From: Parcubacteria group bacterium CG11_big_fil_rev_8_21_14_0_20_39_14
Lineage (GTDB): Bacteria; Patescibacteriota; Minisyncoccia; Minisyncoccales; GCA-002787255
NCBI GenBank assembly: GCA_002787255.1
Contig: PCWD01000056.1
Coordinates: forward strand, 1-38,243
Direction: 5' to 3'
DNA: 38,243 nucleotides
In this document: piece by piece, positions 28,672-34,824 of the stretch
Layout: every line of letters starts with the position of its first letter
Position numbering within the stretch: position 1 is the stretch's first letter
Notes under the pieces: generated by a model
Database searches by the model: none
What the model was told of the DNA's origin: nothing
The model's input: only the letters and a program-made list of their open reading frames with translations
Translations under genes and position numbers: made by a program

Positions 28672-29610
28672 TTATAAATGGAAGATGGTGGCAAGCTCCT
28701 CGCTGTTTAAAATTACATTTTTTGACGGGTCAAAAACTCTAAAAACAAAATTGAAAATAAATTCGTTCAAATCTCCCGGTGTTTTAACTTTTAAATTGTT
28801 GTATATGTTATTATAATTCTTATCCCGAACTTCTTCAAACAATTTTTCCAGAGCGACCAAATTTAATTTTGCATCTGTCAAATCTCGGCCCGGGCTTAAA
28901 AATCCAATATTTAAATCAAAGGACGGCTTCTCCGCCTTTTGTTTTACCGCATGGGATGGGGGTTTTATTTCTTTTAAAGAATAAAAAGTTGGTTTGAGCA
29001 AAATTTGCATTATCACTTTTCCTCGAGAGCGTTGAAAGATTTCAAAAACTCTGTTAAATAAATCTTCGCTCGGGGTATAAGTTTTAATTGGCAAAACAAA
29101 AGGTTTTTCCAACGAAACTTCCAATCCCTGACCTTTTTCCCGGGGAGTAAAAAAATTCGGAGCCTCGGTTTCTATAAGCTCAAAATCCGGCCAGAATTTT
29201 AAGAAATTGTCTAAAATAAATTTTTTTTCTTTTCTTTGACAGGCAAGATAAAATTCAATATCGCTTTCTCCAAAATAAGATTCTCTTCCCTCGTTAATCT
29301 CTGTTTTTACATTCGGGGTCCTAGCCCCAAAGTTTTCTCTTTTTGCCATTTCAAAAACAATCAAGGACCTTCCGTGCTCAAAAGTTTTAAACCAATTTTC
29401 CCCGAAAGAATGCAAAAAATTATAAAAATTTTCGGAAAATTCCGGCTTTTCTTCAAAACCTTTCTTTATTTTAAAAAATGTTAAGTTTAGAGCCTGAACA
29501 ACTCTTTTTTCCTGCTGGCTGATTGTTTTCAAAAAATAAATTAAAAGGGCTCCCAGGATAACGCCGAAGGTTATAATTCCCAAAATTATAATCAAAGATT
29601 CTATCGTCAT
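28672..29610 (-). CDS. Membrane-anchored N-terminal domain of VirD4/TraG-like ATPase type, ATPase part absent
   Basis: One N-terminal membrane segment (MTIESLIIILGIITFGVILG) is followed by a long soluble domain: ESDIEFYLACQRKEKKFILD, LEVSLEKPFVLPIKTY, KVIMQILLKPTFYSL, FDLNIGFLSPGRDL and the ending NVILNSEELATIFHL. In many CPR genomes this layout forms the front half of long proteins whose back half is a VirD4/TraG-like (DUF87-type) ATPase, and the 'LN-EELA-FH' block marks the junction; I recall this from family knowledge and cannot confirm it here. The protein stops exactly there and no ATPase follows in the next genes. 312 residues. It overlaps 29607-29804 by 4 bp. Confidence 0.6.
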   Translation of the reverse strand: MTIESLIIILGIITFGVILGALLIYFLKTISQQEKRVVQALNLTFFKIKKGFEEKPEFSENFYNFLHSFGENWFKTFEHGRSLIVFEMAKRENFGARTPNVKTEINEGRESYFGESDIEFYLACQRKEKKFILDNFLKFWPDFELIETEAPNFFTPREKGQGLEVSLEKPFVLPIKTYTPSEDLFNRVFEIFQRSRGKVIMQILLKPTFYSLKEIKPPSHAVKQKAEKPSFDLNIGFLSPGRDLTDAKLNLVALEKLFEEVRDKNYNNIYNNLKVKTPGDLNEFIFNFVFRVFDPSKNVILNSEELATIFHL

Positions 29611-29804
29611 AATGATTTTAGTTTCTTTCTTTTAACCAGTTCGTTGTAAATATCGCCTGTTAGGTTTCTATAAAACTCGCCCAAAATAAAAGGGTTGTCA
29701 AGATGCTCGGCAACCTTGAGAGTGTGAGACAATCCTTTGGCAAATATTAAATCAATAAGGATTTTTATCTGACGTTGGGTTTTTTCATCTTTCTCTTCGA
29801 GCAT
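29607..29804 (-). CDS. Small helical protein, first gene of the membrane operon
   Basis: 65 residues, no membrane segment: MLEEKDEKTQRQIKILIDLI, FAKGLSHTLKVAEHLDN and PFILGEFYRNLTGDIYNELV. It appears all-helical and cytoplasmic. Its stop overlaps the ATG of the next gene by 4 bp (29607-29610), a strong sign of coupled translation. I do not recognise the family. It begins the four-gene minus-strand operon ending with GtrA. Confidence 0.72.
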   Translation of the reverse strand: MLEEKDEKTQRQIKILIDLIFAKGLSHTLKVAEHLDNPFILGEFYRNLTGDIYNELVKRKKLKSL

Positions 29805-29812
29805 GTTTTCAG

Positions 29813-29935
29813 ACTGTTGAATAATTTCGCGTAATTTCGCGCTATTCGCAAAGTTTTCGGCCCCTATCTCGTTATAGAAGCGAATTTGCGCGCGAATAGC
29901 GCGCGAATTAATGCGAAAATATTGTTCAACGCTCT
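29813..29935. repeat. CGCGAATTA word repeat between divergent genes
   Basis: AATAATTTCGCGTAATTTCGCGCTATTCGCA at the left faces GCGAATTTGCGCGCGAATAGCGCGCGAATTAATGCG at the right, around a CTATCTCGTTATAG centre. TTGAATAATTT and AATATTGTTCAA close the ends, making a large palindrome of about 120 bp. Confidence 0.6.
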
Positions 29936-29956
29936 CATCTTGGAAATTATATTATT

Positions 29957-29986
29957 TTATCATATTAATCCTAAATCTGCTATAAT
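29957..29986 (+). promoter_or_regulatory. Predicted promoter of the first GT-C gene (leaderless)
   Basis: TTATCA (29957-29962), 18 bp, TATAAT (29981-29986). The GTG start at 29993 follows after 6 bp, so the transcript would begin at or near the start codon. Confidence 0.6.
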
Positions 29987-29992
29987 ATAAGT

Positions 29993-31555
29993 GTGGCTAA
30001 AAAAAAAGAAATAATTATTCTTTTAATAATTTTAGCGATTGCCGCCTTTTTCAGGTTTTTTGAATTGGCGGATATTCCTCCCGGGCTTTATCCAGATGTG
30101 GCAATTAACGGGAATGACGCCCTTGACGCCCTCAAAACCGGAGATTTTAAGGTTTTTTATCCTGAAAATAACGGCCGAGAGGGCCTTTTTATTAATCTTA
30201 TCGCCCTGTCTTTTTTAATTTTCGGCCCTTCAATCCTGGCTATAAAAATTGTAGCGGCAGTTATCGGAATTCTTACAGTTTTTGGTCTTTACCTTTTGAC
30301 AAAAGAGCTGTTTAAAAAAACGCCGATTGCCCTGCTTTCCGCTTTTTTTCTGGCTACTTCATTCTGGCATACCAATTTTTCGCGCATCGGCTTTCGGGGA
30401 ATTTTAGTTCCTTTTATTCTGGTTTTTTCTTCTTATTTCCTCTTTAGAGCATTGAGAACCAACAAGCTTTCGGATTTTATAATCTCCGGTGTATTTTTTG
30501 GTTTGGGATTTTATACTTATATTTCCTTTAGAATGGCTGTTTTGATTTTACCCGCTATCATCATTCCTTTTTGGTTTGTCTGCAAAAAAAATAAGGTCCA
30601 GAAGAAATATCTATTTTCTGTTTTCTATTTTCTATTTTCTATTTTTTTAGTTGCTCTGCCGATTGGTCTTTATTTTTTAGACAATCCCCAAGATTTTATT
30701 AGTCGAGCCGGCGGAGTTTCAATTTTTGCTCAAGAAAATCCCTTCAAAGCGTTTTTTGAAAGTTTTATAAAACACTTAGGAATGTTTAATATCCGGGGGG
30801 ACGGCAACTGGAGGCATAACTTCGCGGACGCTCCAATGCTCTCCTGGCCGGTCGGAATATTCTTTTTAATCGGCTTGGTGATATCAATTAAGGATTTATT
30901 CTTATTGCGAAAAGAAAAAAACTATTTTAGGTTTTATGTTTTATGTTTTATGTTAAGCTGGTTTTTGGCAATGCTTTTGCCCGGAATTCTAACTTATGAG
31001 GGTGTCCCCCACGCTTTGCGGGTAATCGGAGTTGTCCCCGCACTCTATATCTTTGCCGGCCTCGGGGCTTTCTGGTTTATTGAAAAAGCAAAACCTTTGA
31101 CAAAAAACTTAAAATTATTTTTTATTTTTTACTTTTTGCTTTTTGCTTTGAGCGGATATGCCGAGTATGATAAATATTTTGTTGATTGGGCGAAGCACCC
31201 AACCACTTCCGATGAATTCTCCAAAGAAAAAGTGGAAATCGGACTGTATTTGAATTCATTGACTGATAATATAGAAAAATTTGTGATTATAAACGAAGCC
31301 GGAGTCCCCGCGCCCTGGCCCGACGGGCTTCCGATGCCGGCTCAAACACCAATGTTTATTGAAAGAACGGTTTTTAACGAGCCTCAAGCTGCTTACTTAA
31401 AAGAAAATGAGCTTGATAAAATTAAACCCGCCAAAAAGGCGGTAATAATTCCAATAAGGTTTGATAAAGAACTTTTTGATAAACTTAAAGAACTCCATCC
31501 CGAAGGAGAAGCTAAAAAGGAAAATGGAGTGTGGATATACCTTATAAAAAAATAA
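29993..31555 (+). CDS. GT-C (ArnT/PMT-like) polytopic glycosyltransferase
   Basis: Membrane transferases of this fold move sugars from polyprenyl-phosphate donors to outside acceptors. About ten or more membrane segments are visible. The first outside loop has IPPGLYPDVAINGNDALDALK with the acidic residue typical of the catalytic site, and a second region AFFLATSFWHTNFSRIGFRGIL matches PMT_2/GT83-like proteins. The C-terminal part (NSLTDNIEKFVIINEAGVPAPWPDG and onward) is a soluble outside domain. 520 residues. The GTG start at 29993 is supported by the TATAAT six bases upstream. The acceptor is unknown. A second GT-C gene follows on the same strand. Confidence 0.85.
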   Translation: MAKKKEIIILLIILAIAAFFRFFELADIPPGLYPDVAINGNDALDALKTGDFKVFYPENNGREGLFINLIALSFLIFGPSILAIKIVAAVIGILTVFGLYLLTKELFKKTPIALLSAFFLATSFWHTNFSRIGFRGILVPFILVFSSYFLFRALRTNKLSDFIISGVFFGLGFYTYISFRMAVLILPAIIIPFWFVCKKNKVQKKYLFSVFYFLFSIFLVALPIGLYFLDNPQDFISRAGGVSIFAQENPFKAFFESFIKHLGMFNIRGDGNWRHNFADAPMLSWPVGIFFLIGLVISIKDLFLLRKEKNYFRFYVLCFMLSWFLAMLLPGILTYEGVPHALRVIGVVPALYIFAGLGAFWFIEKAKPLTKNLKLFFIFYFLLFALSGYAEYDKYFVDWAKHPTTSDEFSKEKVEIGLYLNSLTDNIEKFVIINEAGVPAPWPDGLPMPAQTPMFIERTVFNEPQAAYLKENELDKIKPAKKAVIIPIRFDKELFDKLKELHPEGEAKKENGVWIYLIKK

Positions 31556-31613
31556 AATATTAAATATTAAAAATAAAAAATAAAAACGCAAAAACGCAAA
31601 AATTTTTAATTTT

Positions 31614-33515
31614 ATGCCAAATAAACTTACCTACATAATTGCTGCGATACTGCTCACCATAATGGCTGGTTTGGCATTTACCAGCCTGGTTGGTGATTCA
31701 GCGACAATGGATGAACTCTCTCATATTCCGGCCGGTTATTCTTATGTCAGCCAAAAGGATATGAGGATTAATCCCGAGCATCCGCCCCTAATCAAGGACT
31801 TGGGCGGACTTTTGCCTTATCTTTTTTTGAATGTCAATTTCCCAAAAGACCATAAAAGCTGGACCGAAGAGATAAATAGCCAATGGTGGTTTGGCGAAAC
31901 TCTCTTATACAAATCGGGAAATGACGCTGACAAAATTATATTTTTGGCAAGAATACCAATGATTTTTATTCTCTTGCTCTTGGGATTTTATGTTTTCAGG
32001 TGGGCAAGAGAGCTCAAGGGAAATTCAGCCGGAATTTTAGCCCTTGTTTTCTATAGTTTTTCTCCGACTTTTTTGGCTCACGGCAGATATGTAACAACCG
32101 ACATAGGAGCGGCGGCCGGTTTTTTCATCAGCATTTATTATTTTTGGCGTTTTCTTAAAAAACCCTCAAAAAAAAATCTAATCTTTGCCGGAATCGCCTT
32201 TGGGACAGCCCAGCTTTTAAAATTTACCGTCTTTTTGGTGGCGCCGGCTTTACCGATTTTAGCGGTAATTTGGGCGGTTTTACACAAAAAATCAATATTA
32301 AAATACCTTGGCTATTCTCTACTGCTCATGTTTATTGGGTTTTTGCTTGTTTACCCTGTTTATCTTTATCATACCTGGAATCTACCAATGGAAAGACAGA
32401 TAAATGATACCGAAAAATTATTATCCTCAACTCCATTTAAGCCGCTGGCAAAATTGGATATCTGGATGGCCTCAAAACCGATTTTAAGACCCTACGCTCA
32501 ATATTTTTTGGGACTTTTGCTTGTCTTCCAGCGAGGAATCTATGGTCATACAACTTATTTTTTGGGTGAAATTTCAGCTGGAGGCTGGAAACATTATTTC
32601 CCGGTGGTTTATCTATTAAAACCGCCCCTGGCTTTTCATATTCTGACAATAATCGCTCTTGTTTGTTTTGTTTGTTTTGTTTTCCGGCTTAAACCCAAAA
32701 TTGGCTCCCAAAGAATAAAAGAGGTTCTGCAAGATAAAAAACATTTTGCTGTTTTTGCAATGCTCGCTTTTATAATCGCCTATTGGCTAGTCAGTCTTTC
32801 GGGAAATTTAACTCTCGGCGTCCGCCATCTCTCCCCTATTTTTCCCTTTATGCATATTCTGGTAAGCCTTGGAATAATCCACTGGATAAGGGGCGAGGGA
32901 ACGTGGCTCTTGAGACAATCCGCAGACAAATTGGCTTGGTCTCCGCCAAAGGCGGAGCAATTTGTTGAGGACTTAGTGAGCGAGCCGCTGGAAGCGAGCG
33001 AACGTGTCAAAAGAGCCACTTTCCGAGCCCCCCGCTTTCGAGATAACTGCCCGAGCCTTCTTAAAAAACACGCCAAACTAATAATAATCTGCATTCTCTT
33101 TGGCTGGTATATTTTCTCCTCTGTTTCGGTTTATCCGCACTATCTTACCCATTTCAACGAATTGGCCGGAGGGCCAAAAGGCGGCTCGCGCTATACGGTT
33201 GATTCTAATTTAGATTGGGGTCAGGATTTAAAAAGATTGAAAAAATGGGTTGAAGAAAACAATATTGAGAAAATAAAAATTGATTATTTTGGCGGCGGAA
33301 ATGTTGAATATTATTTCGGCAAAACCTACGAAAAGTTTGACCCAAAATCCGGCAAACAGAACGGCTGGCTGGCAATCTCGGCCACCCCCTTGCGAAACGG
33401 ACAGGGAAAACCAGCCCCGGGATTTAAAGAAGAAACCGGTTATTACAATTGGCTGAAAACCTACGAACCCGTCACCGTGCTCGGCAACTCAATTTTTGTC
33501 TACCATATAAAATAA
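31614..33515 (+). CDS. GT-C family polytopic glycosyltransferase with inserted repeat
   Basis: The first outside loop DSATMDELSHIPAGYSYVSQ, followed by DMRINPEHPPLIKDLG, is a conserved GT39-like pattern, with D-E as the likely catalytic acids. About ten hydrophobic segments follow, then a C-terminal part with SNLDWGQDLKRLKKWVEENN and KIDYFGGGNVEYYFG. 633 residues; the donor would be a lipid-linked sugar. About 50 residues (GTWLLRQSADKLAW through RATFRAPRFRD) between IHWIRGE and SLLKKHAK are alien and are encoded by a structured repeat (32890-33033). They lie in a loop between two membrane segments, so the fold may tolerate them. A truncated paralog follows 54 bp downstream. Confidence 0.85.
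   Translation: MPNKLTYIIAAILLTIMAGLAFTSLVGDSATMDELSHIPAGYSYVSQKDMRINPEHPPLIKDLGGLLPYLFLNVNFPKDHKSWTEEINSQWWFGETLLYKSGNDADKIIFLARIPMIFILLLLGFYVFRWARELKGNSAGILALVFYSFSPTFLAHGRYVTTDIGAAAGFFISIYYFWRFLKKPSKKNLIFAGIAFGTAQLLKFTVFLVAPALPILAVIWAVLHKKSILKYLGYSLLLMFIGFLLVYPVYLYHTWNLPMERQINDTEKLLSSTPFKPLAKLDIWMASKPILRPYAQYFLGLLLVFQRGIYGHTTYFLGEISAGGWKHYFPVVYLLKPPLAFHILTIIALVCFVCFVFRLKPKIGSQRIKEVLQDKKHFAVFAMLAFIIAYWLVSLSGNLTLGVRHLSPIFPFMHILVSLGIIHWIRGEGTWLLRQSADKLAWSPPKAEQFVEDLVSEPLEASERVKRATFRAPRFRDNCPSLLKKHAKLIIICILFGWYIFSSVSVYPHYLTHFNELAGGPKGGSRYTVDSNLDWGQDLKRLKKWVEENNIEKIKIDYFGGGNVEYYFGKTYEKFDPKSGKQNGWLAISATPLRNGQGKPAPGFKEETGYYNWLKTYEPVTVLGNSIFVYHIK
32890..33033 (+). mobile_element. Structured palindromic element (copy B) inserted in frame in the GT-C gene
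   Basis: GTGGCTCTT (32903-32911) is inverted as AAGAGCCAC (33011-33019), and outer bases match too (GGGGCGAGGGAA versus the complement of TTTCCGAGCCCC). The inner stem is CAAATT...CTCCGCC-AAA-GGCGGAG-C-AATTTG. Compared with copy A (896-1076) the stem bases have changed on both sides so that pairing is kept. The core GAGCGAGCCGCTGGAAGCGA is identical. Here the element is read in sense; in the GT4 gene it is read antisense. Confidence 0.78.
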
Positions 33516-33568
33516 TTCAATATCCAATATCCAATATCTAATATCTAATATCTAATATCTAATAAAGC
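33516..33568. repeat. TATCTAATATC tandem stutter
   Basis: ATCCAATATCCAATATC followed by four TAATATC units in a row, directly before the ATG of the decayed GT-C copy. Confidence 0.65.
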
Positions 33569-33996
33569 ATGCCTAATCGTCTCGCTAATTTAACTGCCGG
33601 AATTTTGCTTTTGTTAATGGCTCTTTTCACAATTCCAAGCGCTGCCGACGATTCAGCCACCTGCGATGAAATCACCCACATTACAGCCGGCTATTCTTAT
33701 CTAACCCAGAAAGATATGCGGCTGAATCCCGAACATCCGCCGCTTATCAAAGATTTAGCCGCTTTGCCCCTGCTTTTTTTCAATCTGAATTTTCCAATAA
33801 ACTCAATATACTGGAATTCGGGATTCAATATGTCCTCTGATATGGGCGAGCAATTTTTATATTCAGGCAACAATTTCGGTCAAATTTTATTTTTTGCCAG
33901 GGGCTAAAGTATCCTGGTCAAAAAGAAAATACAATTCAGGTAAATCCGGATATTCTAAAGATACTGGTTTTTAGCAGATGGGTTGGGAAAATAAAA
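33569..33996 (+). pseudogene. Truncated paralog of the upstream GT-C glycosyltransferase
   Basis: The open part (33569-33907, 112 residues) starts MPNRLANLTAGILLLLMA and keeps DDSATCDEITHITAGYSYL and DMRLNPEHPPLIKDLA, closely parallel to the first 112 residues of the 31614-33515 product. It stops at TAA right after QILFFARG, where the intact paralog continues with the first major membrane segments. A short in-frame remnant (NPDILKILVFSRWVGKIKFF, about 33940-34010) follows but is not from the same part of the paralog. It therefore looks like a duplicated gene cut off after the first catalytic loop, with the rest deleted. Confidence 0.78.
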
Positions 33997-34012
33997 TTCT
34001 TTGAGCAAAGTT

Positions 34013-34076
34013 AAAAGCGCCCATAGCGGACGCTCTTTTTAAAAACTATAGACGCCCGGTCTCTATAAAGAGCGTT
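34013..34076. terminator. Hairpins between convergent genes
   Basis: AGCGCCC-ATAGC-GGACGCT followed by TTTTT (34015-34040) can stop plus-strand transcripts. Overlapping it, ACGCTCTTT (34030-34038) and AAAGAGCGT (34067-34075) form a larger stem that closes at the MFS stop codon and may serve the minus strand. Confidence 0.6.
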
Positions 34077-34718
34077 CTATCGCTTGGTCAAATACGGTTC
34101 GTGGCTGGTTTTTATTTCCGGCAGTCGGGAGGATTTATGGTCTCTTGGCAAAAAGTCTTTATAAATTAAAAGTGGCAGAAAAGCAGACAGCAGAACAAAA
34201 ATTCCCACACCTGTAAAAAGAAGGGTAAATCCAAATCTGATGGCAATTATTCCTCCCAAGGCCCCGGCCACTCCGGCTCCGGCTCCAACAAAAGCTCCTC
34301 TAACGCTCCAGCCAAAAGCTTCCTTGCCCTTATCTATATGCCTTGTAAAAATGGCGGTGTAGCCGGGAACATTCATTCCCATTCCTATAGCATAAATTGC
34401 CTGCAGAAAATAAATGTGCCAGGGCAGAGAGCTAAAAATATAGCCGAAAACAGCTAAAGCCGCCAAAATATTGCCGAAAATTATAAAATAAAGGTCGTCT
34501 CTTTCTCCCCTATTTTTATCCAAATATTTTCCAAAAGGAATCAAGACCATTGAATTTAATATCCAATAAATTGCCGCGGCAAAGCCGGCAATCTCAGCAT
34601 TGCCTCCCTGAATTTTATCAGTGATAAAAATAGCAAAAATTGGCACTATAAATCCAAAGCCGGCTATTAAAGCAACATCTGATAAAATTAAAATTTTTAT
34701 AATTTTGTTAACCTTCAT
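34077..34718 (-). CDS. Half-size MFS transporter-like protein
   Basis: About six membrane segments, i.e. one MFS bundle instead of two: ILSDVALIAGFGFIVPIFAI, EIAGFAAAIYWILNSMVLIP, LYFIIFGNILAALAVFGYIF, IYFLQAIYAIGMGMNVPGYT, AFVGAGAGVAGALGGIIAI and FTLLFTGVGIFVLLSAFLPL. The loop GKYLDKNRGERDD matches the conserved MFS cytoplasmic loop between helices 2 and 3. 213 residues; a natural stop follows a hydrophilic tail (LPRDHKSSRLPEIKTSHEP), so it does not look like a fresh truncation. It may dimerise into a full transporter. The substrate is unknown. Start ATG 34718. Confidence 0.78.
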   Translation of the reverse strand: MKVNKIIKILILSDVALIAGFGFIVPIFAIFITDKIQGGNAEIAGFAAAIYWILNSMVLIPFGKYLDKNRGERDDLYFIIFGNILAALAVFGYIFSSLPWHIYFLQAIYAIGMGMNVPGYTAIFTRHIDKGKEAFGWSVRGAFVGAGAGVAGALGGIIAIRFGFTLLFTGVGIFVLLSAFLPLLIYKDFLPRDHKSSRLPEIKTSHEPYLTKR

Positions 34719-34824
34719 AAAAATTTACAAAGTCTGGGGGTCAACCCCCCACACCAAACAAGTACTTAGCGTTGAAAATAATCACTTCGACAGATAAATC
34801 TGAATGGTTAAATTATATGCGAGC
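34719..34824. other. Gap between the Clp-like gene and the MFS gene
   Basis: The 13-mer GTCTGGGGGTCAA appears twice (about 34730 and 34841, the second inside the end of the Clp-like gene). GGGGGTCAACCCCCC gives a short hairpin at 34737-34750. No gene and no convincing promoter. Confidence 0.4.
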
